Of a stretch of 41,695 nt of DNA, positions 1 to 8,880 are shown one piece after another. The translations under genes and the position numbers were made by a program. Below the pieces are notes generated by a model. That model searched no databases, was not told the origin of the DNA, and saw only the letters and a list, made by a program, of their open reading frames with translations. Positions within the stretch are counted from its first letter, which is position 1, and each line of letters begins with the position of its first letter. The stretch is from CAYZUC01 sp964481705 (GTDB taxonomy: Bacteria > Bacillota > Clostridia > Lachnospirales > Lachnospiraceae), in NCBI GenBank assembly GCA_964481705.1, contig CAYZUC010000017.1, positions 1 through 41,695 of the forward strand, read 5' to 3'.

Positions 1-1119
1 CAGAAAAAACAGAAAGTTTTTGGAATTGGACACTGGAATATTACATTTACAGAATCAAAAATGAAATTGAAGACAGAAGTAACGGAGGCATATTGTGAGT
101 TATCGCAGATAGAGGATTATTTCTTAACAGAGGATACGTATTACTTATTTGCAGATAAAGGAAAAACAATTTGTGGATTAAAATATGTAGCCATTCCTTT
201 TCGGGCATTCGTATCGGAGGATGTTAGGTGTAAATTGCTTGATTTTTGGCATAGTCATGAGATATTACCGAGAGAAATAACAGAGAAGTGTTCCGTAACA
301 AATAAGACGATAAGAAAAGTATTTTGCGTATGGATAAAATGGATCCTACTTGCATTCTGTTTGGGTTCTCTATGCTTTCATTTTGTTAATATAGTATCGA
401 GAGATTTCTTCAGAGATTCGTTAGTTATGGAATCCGAGGACGAGGATAGGATGTACTATGAGGGAGATTATGAGTTTGATCCGATGGAGTATGAGGAATA
501 TGTATCATTGGAAAAACAGGTTAAGCAGCTTGAAACATTAGGTGTGCATATCACAGAGGATACGATAGATAATTGTCGGGAAATGTTTAAAATAGACCCT
601 GTCAATCATGTTTTTGTGGAAGGCATGCCATATACGTATCTGCTTTATACTTCCGGATGTGGGGAATGGAATAATATAAGTGAGAAATATGAACAGATAT
701 CGAAGGAAGTATATGCATTTGATATGGAGGCTATGGATATTTCTGAGGAGTACATTACGATTCTAAATGGAATTCAAGAGATAGGAGAGGGAGATTTTAT
801 TTTTACAGACGGTAAGGAAGACACCAGTAAAGTGGATATGGAAAATGGAACAGGTAAAATAATGATTACCTATCAATGCAATGGAGTGCCGTGTGAGTAT
901 GAGGCTAAGATGCAGTACGACTGGGTGGATCCAGGCTTTATTGTTACTGTGTCTGAACAGCTTGAGAAGCAGATTCCAGATAAGAAGTTGTATTATTTGT
1001 TTGATGATCAACAAGGAATGATTGTTTTTTGGAGAGATGCGGCATGGGGAAAGCAATTCCTTGAAGTCACTGGGTTGGAATTTGCGAATCGTGATACCTT
1101 TGGCCAGGATACTCATTAA
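1..1119 (+). CDS. YcxB-like membrane protein, 5' end missing
   Basis: The reading frame is open from base 1, so the ATG at 61 is internal and the true start lies upstream of the window. The 372 visible residues begin with a segment (GIGHWNITFTE, then a YYLFADKG strand and an IPFRAF motif) resembling the YcxB-like C-terminal domain, in which an Ile-Pro-x-x-Ala/Arg-Phe strand is typical. A single hydrophobic helix follows at about residues 110-130 (WIKWILLAFCLGSL). The rest, about 240 residues, is acidic and Tyr-rich and probably extracytoplasmic. I do not recognise that part. The function is unknown. The next gene is convergent and ends 15 bases away. Confidence 0.6.
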   Translation, partial: QKKQKVFGIGHWNITFTESKMKLKTEVTEAYCELSQIEDYFLTEDTYYLFADKGKTICGLKYVAIPFRAFVSEDVRCKLLDFWHSHEILPREITEKCSVTNKTIRKVFCVWIKWILLAFCLGSLCFHFVNIVSRDFFRDSLVMESEDEDRMYYEGDYEFDPMEYEEYVSLEKQVKQLETLGVHITEDTIDNCREMFKIDPVNHVFVEGMPYTYLLYTSGCGEWNNISEKYEQISKEVYAFDMEAMDISEEYITILNGIQEIGEGDFIFTDGKEDTSKVDMENGTGKIMITYQCNGVPCEYEAKMQYDWVDPGFIVTVSEQLEKQIPDKKLYYLFDDQQGMIVFWRDAAWGKQFLEVTGLEFANRDTFGQDTH

Positions 1120-1134
1120 TAGTAAAAGGTATAC

Positions 1135-1885
1135 TTAAATTTCCAACTTACGACTGTCGTATTTCCGGTAAGTAGCAGGAGTCATTCCCGTATATGCTTT
1201 AAATGTTTTGATGAAGTAACTCTGGNNNNNNNNNNTGGCTTGCAAAGCAGAGAGTCTCAGAAATCATAGAAATCGAATAATCAGAATGAATCAGCATGTT
1301 CTTGGCTGTATCCAACTTGCGGTTTCGGATGTAATCGGAGATGCTGCAGCCGGTTTCTTTCTTAAACAGACGGGATAGATACCCCTCACTTAAGCCAGAT
1401 ACTTCAATGAGCTCTTTTCTGCTCACTGGAGTATGAAGGTGACTGTAGATATAGTCGATGCATTTGGTAATCGGCAACGAGTATACTTTTGAAGTACGAA
1501 GCTTATTCATACAGGTGGTGTAATAGAGAATCATATCATATTGTAGAGATACCACCTCCGAAATGGTGGTACCTTTATCTGCTTTCTGAATATACATATC
1601 ACTGGCACTGTAGGCAAGCTCATGTTCCATGCCACCTTCAATGCAGTAACGGGCAATCATGGCAGTTGTGATGACAAAATGGTATTTGGCGTTTTGAAGA
1701 CGATTGTCGGAGAGTACACCGAGTCCGGGCTGCTTTGTAAAATCAGCATGCTCCAACGTCTTTATCGTGTCTATATCACCAGATTTTACGGAATGATAGA
1801 AATCAAGCTCTTCGTTATAAGGAGAGTGGTACATCTCCTCCTCCCGTTCTACGTATAGTCGATAGTTTAATTCTCGTTCATTCAT
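1135..1885 (-). CDS. AraC-family transcriptional regulator, interrupted by an assembly gap
   Basis: DNA-binding regulator, probably of the divergent efflux genes. The N-terminal ~130 residues are a Lachnospiraceae-type AraC companion region (LSDNRLQNAKYHFV, IEGGMEHELAYSASD). The C-terminal part is the double helix-turn-helix (GYLSRLFKKETGCSISDY, then SYFIKTFKAYTGMTPATYR). The second half of the DNA-binding domain lies beyond the N run, in a different frame of the printed sequence, and ends at TAA 1135-1137. Collapsing the 10 Ns and a 3-base overlap (CCA on both contig ends, minus strand) restores one frame of about 245 residues reading FAS-QSYF across the join. A start at 1885 is supported by AGGAG about 9 bases upstream. 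Confidence 0.88.
1226..1235. other. assembly gap (10 N), probably a contig overlap rather than missing sequence
   Basis: The run of exactly 10 Ns is flanked on the plus strand by ...CTCTGG and TGGCTTGC..., so both edges share TGG. Merging them on those three bases removes 13 positions. This puts the two parts of the AraC gene in one frame and produces the expected family sequence Ala-Ser-Gln-Ser-Tyr-Phe. The Ns are therefore most simply a scaffolding placeholder. Confidence 0.85.
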
Positions 1886-1963
1886 GATTATCAGCTCCTG
1901 TTTTTGGATTTGAAACTTATTTTTGGTATTATCATAATAATATCACAATATATATATTTATGT

Positions 1964-1988
1964 CATGAAAATCGTATCGCATTTCATG
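1964..1988. promoter_or_regulatory. inverted repeat in the araC/MATE intergenic region
   Basis: CATGAAA and TTTCATG form perfect 7-base arms around an 11-base centre. A second overlapping dyad (ATCGTA ... TACGAT) spans 1971-1997. The element sits between the divergent AraC and MATE genes, about 95 bases before the MATE start, where a regulator site is expected. AraC proteins usually bind direct repeats, so the assignment is tentative. Confidence 0.35.
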
Positions 1989-2080
1989 TGATTACGATAA
2001 AATTCATCTATCAACGCATTAACAACGGGATGAGGAACACATGATGTTAAATAACGACTTCATACATAGGAGGAACAGAA

Positions 2081-3412
2081 ATGAAGAACAAAAAAAATAC
2101 ATACTGGAATAGAATGGTTCGCATTGCATTACCAATCATTATCAGCAATTTAATTGGTCAGCTGCAAATGCTTATCGACAAAATCTTCCTTGGACATCTT
2201 CGCCTGGAATGTATGAGTGCAGTCGGAAATGCAACTGGTCCTATTTGGACGACGATGAGTACCATTTTCTCCATGACACTTGGAGGTACCATTCTAATAT
2301 CGCAATCGATAGGAGCAGGAGATAAGGAAAGAGGTCGGGGTATTATGGCCTCTCTATTAAAGTATAACAATACGCTTGCTGTTTTCTGGTTTTTCTTCTG
2401 GTTATTTGGAGCACGTTTGGTATTCCGTCTTATGGGAGTGGATGAAAGTGTCATTGATATGAGTGTGTCTTATGCGAGATTTATGGCACCTCTTTTCTTA
2501 ATCACGGGAGTTGGAGCATCGGTTTCCTCTCTGCTGCAGGTTTGTGAAAGAACCAGAATGCTTGCGGTGTATGGGATTATCCGTTCCGGAATGAATATCA
2601 TACTTGACTATATATTAATATTTGGTAAGTTTGGAATGCCCAGAATGGAAGTTGGAGGAGCCGCCCTTGCGACTACGATTGCTGAATACATTGGTGCAAT
2701 CGTGATTTTAGTATATGTTATTTTTACTAAGAATTTGGTGGTAAAGCCAACCTGGATAGAAATCTTGAAGGCAAAGGGATATCATTATATAGCATCTATA
2801 AAGGTTGGAATTCCTTCGGCTTTGGAGGAGTTTGCATGGAACATGGGTAATCTCTTTTTAATTGTTATGCTGAATCAGGTAAGTGCAGTAGCAGCAGGTG
2901 TATACTCTATCATTTTCTCAGTAGAGCTTTTGCCGGTTGTTGTAGTCAGTGGACTTGGACAGGCCACATTGACTTTGGCGGGACAGGAGACCGGGAAAGG
3001 AAATCGGAGAGAGGTTCGAAAGCTGGTAGGTATTTCTTTTGGCTGGAGTGTTGCAGTAGCAGCTGTCATTCTGGTTTGCTTTCTCGTATTTCCCAAACCC
3101 ATTATTCAATTGTTTACAACAGATACCGGAATTATAGCAGCATCAGCAGTCTATCTGATGATTGTTGGTATTGATTTGTTCCCCAAGTCAGCAAATGTGA
3201 TTATTGGAGCCGGAATACGAGGAATCGGAGATACCATGTGGATGTTAAAAACGCAGATTTTTGGGACGGTCTTTGTGGTATCGGTATCTGCTATCCTGGT
3301 ATTGGTGTTGCACATGGGAATGATCGGATTGTTTTGGCTGGTGGTTGCAGATGAGACGTTAAGGAGCCTTTTGAATTTCTGGAAATTAAGGAAAGTAACG
3401 GCTGGGAATTAA
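2081..3412 (+). CDS. MATE-family multidrug/metabolite efflux transporter
   Basis: Integral membrane antiporter that expels organic cations, drugs or metabolites using a Na+ or H+ gradient. The 443 residues match the family length and show about 12 hydrophobic helices in two halves. The N-terminal stretch RIALPIIISNLIGQLQMLID is characteristic of MATE helix 1, and the second half begins near IKVGIPSALEEFAWN. The start ATG follows AGGAGG at 7-base spacing. It is divergent from the AraC gene (195 bases apart) and is followed 108 bases later by two ABC exporters in the same direction, suggesting one regulon for efflux. The substrate cannot be told from sequence. Confidence 0.93.
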   Translation: MKNKKNTYWNRMVRIALPIIISNLIGQLQMLIDKIFLGHLRLECMSAVGNATGPIWTTMSTIFSMTLGGTILISQSIGAGDKERGRGIMASLLKYNNTLAVFWFFFWLFGARLVFRLMGVDESVIDMSVSYARFMAPLFLITGVGASVSSLLQVCERTRMLAVYGIIRSGMNIILDYILIFGKFGMPRMEVGGAALATTIAEYIGAIVILVYVIFTKNLVVKPTWIEILKAKGYHYIASIKVGIPSALEEFAWNMGNLFLIVMLNQVSAVAAGVYSIIFSVELLPVVVVSGLGQATLTLAGQETGKGNRREVRKLVGISFGWSVAVAAVILVCFLVFPKPIIQLFTTDTGIIAASAVYLMIVGIDLFPKSANVIIGAGIRGIGDTMWMLKTQIFGTVFVVSVSAILVLVLHMGMIGLFWLVVADETLRSLLNFWKLRKVTAGN

Positions 3413-3520
3413 GGGAGTAGCGTATTCATAGAAAATTAAGATTATTCTATTTGATTTTTCACTTTTATGGTGATAACTTTTTATATACAGTGGATAAAAA
3501 TGGTATTTATTGGAGGAGCT

Positions 3521-5353
3521 ATGAAGGGTACAACAAAAGAAAAAAGCGAGTTTGGAGAAACAATAAAGAACAATCTTTATGCGTTTCGATTAGCATATAG
3601 TATCAGTAAAAGCAGAGTGGTTCATTCCTTTTTTATGAGAGCGATTGAGTATGTCGGCTGGGTTTTCTTTTCGGGAGTTTTTATGAGATATATTGTAAAT
3701 TCTCTTGAAACGAAGAGACCTGTGGCATCCATCTATCTCTTCATCGTAATTAGTGGTCTTGTTCTGACATGTATGTGCCTTTATGAGCATTATACCAAGA
3801 ATGTCACATATCCACTGGAAGATACGAAGCTTTACTATGGTGTTTATAAGAAGCTGTATCAAAAGGCAAGAAATGTAGAATTAAAGTGTTATGAGGATTC
3901 TGACTTTTACAATAAATATACAATGGCGATTGATGATGCAGGATTAAAAATAACGACAATCATTGAGAGTATATGGGGGATTGTGACAGGGGCAGTCGCA
4001 GTCCTTGTTGTCTTTTATTTCATGTTCAGCATAGAACCATTGTCAGTTCTGTTTATCTTATCTCCCATACTTGGCAATTTTGTATTTGGAACTCTCAAAA
4101 ACAGATATGATTTTAGACGTTATCAGGAAGGCATCCCAAATGACAAAGTGATTAATTATGTGAATCGTGTCATGTATTTAACGGATTATGCCAAAGAATT
4201 GCGTCTGTCAAACGTTTTCAACTTAATCCGGAAACAGTATACCGATGCGACAAAACGAAATGTAAAACTTGCCGATCAGTATGCGCTTCTTAGTGCAACG
4301 TTAAACTGGTTTAAAATCACATTTACTTTTACTGTTATTTTTGAGGGAGTCATGCTGTTTGCTGCTTACTGTACCTTAGTGAAAAAGTCCATGTCGATTG
4401 CAGAGCTCACTGTCATGTCCAGCCTTATGGTCTCTGCGACATGGATGTTGATTATTTTATGTGAGAGTATCATGAATATGATAAAGAATGGACTGTTTAT
4501 CCGTAATCTTCGTAATTTTTTAGAGTATAAAGAGGAGATTCCCGAGGATCAGGATGGAATCATACCGGATCATACCATCAATGAATTATCATTTGAACAT
4601 GTTTCTTTTTCTTATAAAAGTGAGAAGACAATTAAGGACTTGAGTTTTACAATCCGTAATGGAGAGTCTATTGCATTGGTTGGCCATAATGGAGCAGGGA
4701 AAACGACCATTATCAAGTTGCTTCTGCGACTCTATGATCCTACGGAAGGAATCATACGAATGAACGGGATTGATATCAAGGAGTACAATCTGGAAGCATA
4801 TCGAGGACTTTTTGCTACAGCATTTCAAGACTTCAAGCTTTTTGGAATGACGGTGAAAGAGAATGTATTAATGGGAGCACATTTGGAAAATGAGGACGAG
4901 GAAGTAAGAAGGGCACTGAGGAAGTCGGGTGCCTATGAACGGGTTATGGAGTTGCCAGGGGGAATCAATTCCATGATGACCAAGGAATTTGACGATACAG
5001 GAGCAGTTCTCTCGGGTGGTGAGAGCCAAAAAATTGCAGTAGCCAGAGCTTTTCTAAAGCAATCACCAGTTCGGATTTTTGATGAGCCATCGAGTGCACT
5101 GGATCCTATTGCAGAATATGAATTATTCAATAGTATCATGCGTGATGGAGAGCATCATACCATGATTTTTATTTCTCACCGGCTATCCTCCGTAAAAAAT
5201 GCCGACAAAGTATTTATGCTGGAAAGTGGGCAATTAATTGAAGAAGGAACACATAAAGAACTCATGAAAGAGGACGGCAAGTATGCAGAGATGTATAAAA
5301 AGCAGGCCATGAACTATCTCGCTCTGGATTCAGTAGAGGGGGTAGCCCTATGA
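3521..5353 (+). CDS. ABC exporter half-transporter (membrane domain plus ATPase), first of a pair
   Basis: A 610-residue fused permease/ATPase of the exporter type. The N-terminal ~330 residues hold the transmembrane helices. The C-terminal ATPase has Walker A GHNGAGKTT, signature LSGGESQK, Walker B RIFDEPSSALDP and switch histidine ISHR, so its residues look catalytically complete. The open frame extends to 3467, but the ATG at 3521 is chosen because GGAGG lies just upstream (3512-3516). The following gene encodes a similar protein, and together they probably form a heterodimer. Linkage to the AraC and MATE genes suggests export of a toxic or signalling compound. I see no peptide precursor or C39 peptidase domain, so bacteriocin export is not specifically supported. 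Confidence 0.92.
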   Translation: MKGTTKEKSEFGETIKNNLYAFRLAYSISKSRVVHSFFMRAIEYVGWVFFSGVFMRYIVNSLETKRPVASIYLFIVISGLVLTCMCLYEHYTKNVTYPLEDTKLYYGVYKKLYQKARNVELKCYEDSDFYNKYTMAIDDAGLKITTIIESIWGIVTGAVAVLVVFYFMFSIEPLSVLFILSPILGNFVFGTLKNRYDFRRYQEGIPNDKVINYVNRVMYLTDYAKELRLSNVFNLIRKQYTDATKRNVKLADQYALLSATLNWFKITFTFTVIFEGVMLFAAYCTLVKKSMSIAELTVMSSLMVSATWMLIILCESIMNMIKNGLFIRNLRNFLEYKEEIPEDQDGIIPDHTINELSFEHVSFSYKSEKTIKDLSFTIRNGESIALVGHNGAGKTTIIKLLLRLYDPTEGIIRMNGIDIKEYNLEAYRGLFATAFQDFKLFGMTVKENVLMGAHLENEDEEVRRALRKSGAYERVMELPGGINSMMTKEFDDTGAVLSGGESQKIAVARAFLKQSPVRIFDEPSSALDPIAEYELFNSIMRDGEHHTMIFISHRLSSVKNADKVFMLESGQLIEEGTHKELMKEDGKYAEMYKKQAMNYLALDSVEGVAL

Positions 5354-5358
5354 AAATA

Positions 5359-5412
5359 GTGTGAAAAATAAATCTTTCACACAGCAACTTTGTGCTTGCG
5401 CTCAAAGTTTGC
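5359..5412 (+). repeat. two successive inverted repeats between the paired ABC exporter genes
   Basis: The first hairpin is GTGTGAAA (5359-5366) with TTTCACAC (5375-5382) and an 8-base loop. The second is GCAACTTTG (5384-5392) with CAAAGTTTGC (5403-5412), which needs one bulged base. Neither is followed by a T run, so they are not obvious terminators. They fill most of the 86-base gap between the two subunit genes and could adjust mRNA processing or the translation ratio of the subunits. Confidence 0.5.
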
Positions 5413-5439
5413 GGAGTATTAGCAAGAATGGAGATTTAT

Positions 5440-7260
5440 ATGAAAACAGAAGGAATAAGGACAAATCAAACAGTGAAACAGGTTCTTTGCAATAATGGAT
5501 TCTTATTTAAACTTTGTTTTACTGCATCGCCGGCCTGCATCATTCTGACTACTTTAAATGCTGTTCGTAACCAGGTATCTATTTTCTTCGAACATACCTA
5601 TGGAATTGGATACATTTTAGAGGCAGCTCAGTATCACTATCCTTTTCGTGATGTTGCCCGTTTTATCCTGATATTGGCACTTTGTATCTCTATTGGTATG
5701 GTATTTGCAGTTATTGTCGGTGATTATGTGGAGGCAAGGGAACTTCCTAAGATTCGCATGAAGGTGCGCATGGCTTTGTATGAAAAGGCGGGTAAGCTGG
5801 ATTTGAAGTGCTACGACGATCCGGAATACTATAATGACCTGGTACTTGCGATTAGTGAAGCAGATAAGCAAATCGACCGTTGCATAGAACTGCTGCAGAA
5901 TACGTCTGCCGGTATTACCGTTCTGATTACTACGGGAATTTACTTCCTTATGAAGGATAAGATTTCTATTATATTTGTCATCTTCTCTTTTGTAACTACA
6001 TTTATTTTTAATCAGATTTATAATAAGTTATCCTATAAGGTCAGGGTATTGCGTAATCCATTTGAAAGAAAGCGTGAATACATTAAGAGAGTCTTTTATA
6101 TGGGTGATTATGCAAAAGAGATACGTTTGAATCCCAAGGTTGCATCAGTAATGTTTGATGACTTTAAGGATTGCAACGATGAAATTTACGAGGTAAATAA
6201 GAAGTATGCGATAAGGAAATTCTGGGTTGGATTTATGGGGAAATTCGCTTGCAACGATTTGGTTAGCGATATTATCTATATTCTGTATTTGGTATTTCGT
6301 GCGGTAGTGGATCAGGTACTTTCCTTTGGAAGTGTTGTAATCCTATACAATTCCTTTGGACGATTAAGAGAGAGCTTTCGTGTATTTACAGATGTTTATC
6401 CTTATGCATCTGAGACGAGCCTGTATGTACAGAAGATACGAAACTTTTTGGAATACGAGCCCACGATTACAAGTGAGAAAAAGCTTCCTGTTTCAAGGGA
6501 GGCAAAATCGCTTGAGATGAGTCATGTTGGATTTTCCTATCATGAGGACAAGAATACTATCATTCGAGATGTCTCCATATCCATCCACCCTGGCGAGAAG
6601 ATTGCATTGGTAGGCTATAATGGCGCTGGAAAAACCACATTAATTAAACTGATTATGAGATTGTACGATCCAACGAGTGGAGTGATTCGACTGGATAACA
6701 CGGATATCCGTGATTATGATGTGGAACAATACCGAAATTCAATTGGAACCGTTTTTCAGGACTTTATGATCTTTGCCGGTAATGTAACCGAAAATGTGAT
6801 TATGGATTGTTCGGGAGAAGAGGAGCAGGAGAAGGTATTAGCCTCACTAAGGCATAGTGGTCTTTCGGAGAGAATCAAGAGATTTAAGGATGGACTTGAT
6901 ACGGCTTTGACAACGGAGTTTGATAAAAAGGGCGTTAATCTGTCGGGAGGTGAAAGTCAAAAGCTTGCGGTGGCAAGGGTGTTCTACAAGGATACGGGGT
7001 TGATTATTCTGGATGAGCCATCTAGTGCGCTTGATCCAATAGCCGAGTACCAGTTGAATCACTCGATGTTAGAGGCGACGGAAAACAGGACAGTTATCTT
7101 TATATCACATCGCCTATCAACTACGAGACTGGCAGATCGTATCATTATGCTGGAGCATGGACAGATTGCAGAACAAGGGACGCATGAGGAACTATTAAAA
7201 GCGAATGGTCAGTATGCCAGAATGTGGCGTGTACAGGCGGGACAATATATCGAGGTATAA
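5440..7260 (+). CDS. ABC exporter half-transporter (membrane domain plus ATPase), second of a pair
   Basis: A 606-residue fused permease/ATPase resembling the preceding gene product (both have an LKCY-D region near residue 125, a YAKE-R coupling region and the same ATPase layout). The ATPase shows Walker A GYNGAGKTT, signature LSGGESQKLAVAR, Walker B LIILDEPSSALDP and the switch histidine in FISHRLS. The open frame reaches back to 5392, but ATG 5440 has a GGAGA site 5-6 bases upstream and gives an N-terminus parallel to its partner. Both members have intact catalytic motifs, unlike heterodimers with one degenerate site. No clear terminator is seen before the purF promoter 42 bases downstream. 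Confidence 0.92.
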   Translation: MKTEGIRTNQTVKQVLCNNGFLFKLCFTASPACIILTTLNAVRNQVSIFFEHTYGIGYILEAAQYHYPFRDVARFILILALCISIGMVFAVIVGDYVEARELPKIRMKVRMALYEKAGKLDLKCYDDPEYYNDLVLAISEADKQIDRCIELLQNTSAGITVLITTGIYFLMKDKISIIFVIFSFVTTFIFNQIYNKLSYKVRVLRNPFERKREYIKRVFYMGDYAKEIRLNPKVASVMFDDFKDCNDEIYEVNKKYAIRKFWVGFMGKFACNDLVSDIIYILYLVFRAVVDQVLSFGSVVILYNSFGRLRESFRVFTDVYPYASETSLYVQKIRNFLEYEPTITSEKKLPVSREAKSLEMSHVGFSYHEDKNTIIRDVSISIHPGEKIALVGYNGAGKTTLIKLIMRLYDPTSGVIRLDNTDIRDYDVEQYRNSIGTVFQDFMIFAGNVTENVIMDCSGEEEQEKVLASLRHSGLSERIKRFKDGLDTALTTEFDKKGVNLSGGESQKLAVARVFYKDTGLIILDEPSSALDPIAEYQLNHSMLEATENRTVIFISHRLSTTRLADRIIMLEHGQIAEQGTHEELLKANGQYARMWRVQAGQYIEV

Positions 7261-7301
7261 AAAAATCACACGGTTTTATTCAAATAAGTTAGTAAAATCA
7301 A

Positions 7302-7330
7302 TTGACAGATTTAAAATATGGAGTTATACT
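7302..7330 (+). promoter_or_regulatory. sigma-A promoter of the purF-asnB-pyrG-gltBD operon
   Basis: TTGACA (7302-7307) is separated by exactly 17 bases from TATACT (7325-7330). Transcription should begin near 7337. It lies between the end of the ABC exporter gene and the purF leader hairpin. The near-perfect match implies that control acts after initiation or by a repressor. A small dyad TTCCTTT-AA-AAAGGAA (7332-7347) covers the predicted start point. Confidence 0.85.
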
Positions 7331-7350
7331 TTTCCTTTAAAAAGGAAGCG

Positions 7351-7386
7351 AAGGCGCTTTGGACTCAGTCCAAAGTGCCTTTTTTT
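7351..7386 (+). terminator. leader terminator / candidate attenuator before purF
   Basis: A 15-base-arm inverted repeat (7351-7365 with 7367-7381, one G-U pair; the central bases must form the loop) is followed by seven Ts (7380-7386). It lies inside the 5' leader, about 15 bases after the predicted start of transcription and 37 bases before the purF start codon, so it would stop most transcripts before the operon unless relieved. Its 5' side, AAGCGAAGGCGCT from 7347, matches the glnN leader hairpin. Confidence 0.8.
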
Positions 7387-7422
7387 ATGGCTGAATCGGG
7401 AGAACATACAGGAGGTAGGTAT

Positions 7423-8823
7423 ATGAGTTCGTTGAATGACAAACCGAATGAGGAGTGTGGAGTTTTCGGTATTTGGGAGCCAGTCGGAAATACGGTTTCA
7501 AAATCCATCTATTATGGGCTGTTGGCATTACAACATCGAGGACAGGAATCAGCCGGAATGGCAGTTTGTGATACAGAAGGTCCTGCCGGAAATATCCGCT
7601 ACCATAAGGATATGGGACTTGTTAATGAGGTGTTTCATAAAGAAGCACTTGCGAGCTTACTGGGTAATATCGGAATTGGTCATGTCAGATATTCAACTAC
7701 CGGTTCCAGCTGTGTTGAGAATGCACAGCCTCTGGTACTTAATTATCTGAAAGGAACTCTTGCACTTGCACATAATGGAAATATGATTAACACCGATGCC
7801 ATTAGACAAGAACTCCAGAAGAACGGTGCTATTTTCCGTGGTACCAGTGATTCAGAGGTCATAGCCTGTCAAATAGCAAAGGAACGTGCCAGGACGTCAT
7901 CCATCGAGGAAGCAGTTCGAAGAACGGCTGAAAAAATGATTGGGGCGTATGCACTCTTAATCATGAGCCCCAGGAAAATTGTAGGCGTCAGAGATCCATT
8001 GGGATTAAAGCCATTGTGTCTTGGAAAAAGAGGGAATAGTTATATTCTTGCTTCGGAAAGCTGTGCATTAACTGCTGTAGATGCTGAATTTATCAGAGAC
8101 ATCAGACCGGGAGAGATTATCACAATAACGGAAGATGGAATACAATCGGATGATTCCTTATGTATTGAACAGCATGCACATTGTATTTTTGAGTATATTT
8201 ATTTTGCTCGTCTCGATTCCAATATGGATGGTGTTAATGTATATGATGCAAGAATTCGAGGGGGAAGGGTACTGGCCAAACGATATCCTGTGGAAGCTGA
8301 TCTTGTTACCGGTGTTCCTGATTCGGGTCTTGCTGCTGCATCAGGGTATTCCGAGGAAGCTGACATTCCATTTGCACTTGCCTTTCAAAAGAACAGTTAT
8401 GTGGGAAGAACTTTCATCAAACCTTCACAAGAGGAAAGAGAATCCGCAGTTCATATCAAGCTTAGTGTTCTAAAAAGTGTGGTCAAGGGGAAACGGCTGG
8501 TTTTGATTGATGATTCCATTGTGCGTGGAACAACGATAGCTAATTTGATTACCATGCTTCGGGAAGCAGGAGCCAAAGAAGTACATGTTCGGATCAGTTC
8601 TCCACCATTTTTGTTTCCTTGTTTCTATGGAACTGACGTACCGGACAATTCGCAGCTGATAGCGAATGCATTCACGGTAGATGAGATTTGTAAGAAAATA
8701 GGAGCGGATTCGTTGGGTTACATGCAGATTCAGGATTTACCGGAGATGACCGGTGATTTGCCATTGTGTAAGGCATGCTTTGATCAGAATTACCCATTGG
8801 AAGCAGAAAACGCTGAAAGATAA
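7423..8823 (+). CDS. purF: amidophosphoribosyltransferase (PurF)
   Basis: First committed enzyme of purine synthesis: moves the amide nitrogen of glutamine onto PRPP to give phosphoribosylamine, in the cytoplasm. 466 residues. The class II glutaminase domain starts at Cys12 (EEC-GVFGIW), so an 11-residue propeptide must be removed. The PRPP-binding motif is VLIDDSIVRGTT. Cysteines in HCIFEY, PCFYG and CKAC match the four 4Fe-4S ligands of the Bacillus-type enzyme. The open frame begins at 7318, inside the promoter, so the ATG at 7423 preceded by GGAGGTAGGT is the real start. It heads an operon of glutamine-using enzymes instead of the usual pur operon, so its control is likely tied to nitrogen status. 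Confidence 0.96.
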   Translation: MSSLNDKPNEECGVFGIWEPVGNTVSKSIYYGLLALQHRGQESAGMAVCDTEGPAGNIRYHKDMGLVNEVFHKEALASLLGNIGIGHVRYSTTGSSCVENAQPLVLNYLKGTLALAHNGNMINTDAIRQELQKNGAIFRGTSDSEVIACQIAKERARTSSIEEAVRRTAEKMIGAYALLIMSPRKIVGVRDPLGLKPLCLGKRGNSYILASESCALTAVDAEFIRDIRPGEIITITEDGIQSDDSLCIEQHAHCIFEYIYFARLDSNMDGVNVYDARIRGGRVLAKRYPVEADLVTGVPDSGLAAASGYSEEADIPFALAFQKNSYVGRTFIKPSQEERESAVHIKLSVLKSVVKGKRLVLIDDSIVRGTTIANLITMLREAGAKEVHVRISSPPFLFPCFYGTDVPDNSQLIANAFTVDEICKKIGADSLGYMQIQDLPEMTGDLPLCKACFDQNYPLEAENAER

Positions 8824-8880
8824 CAGGAAAGAAGCAGATAACAACAGCAAAGCAAGTGAAAAACAAAGGAGGGCATGCTT

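Noticed and set aside
7318..7422. In-frame extension of PurF, or a leader peptide, starting at the ATG at 7318
   Set aside because: This ATG lies between the -35 and -10 elements of the operon promoter, upstream of the predicted transcript start, and has no ribosome site. The stretch contains the terminator hairpin.
7337..7422. T-box or metabolite riboswitch in the purF leader
   Set aside because: The leader before the terminator is only about 15 bases, with no room for an aptamer or specifier stem.
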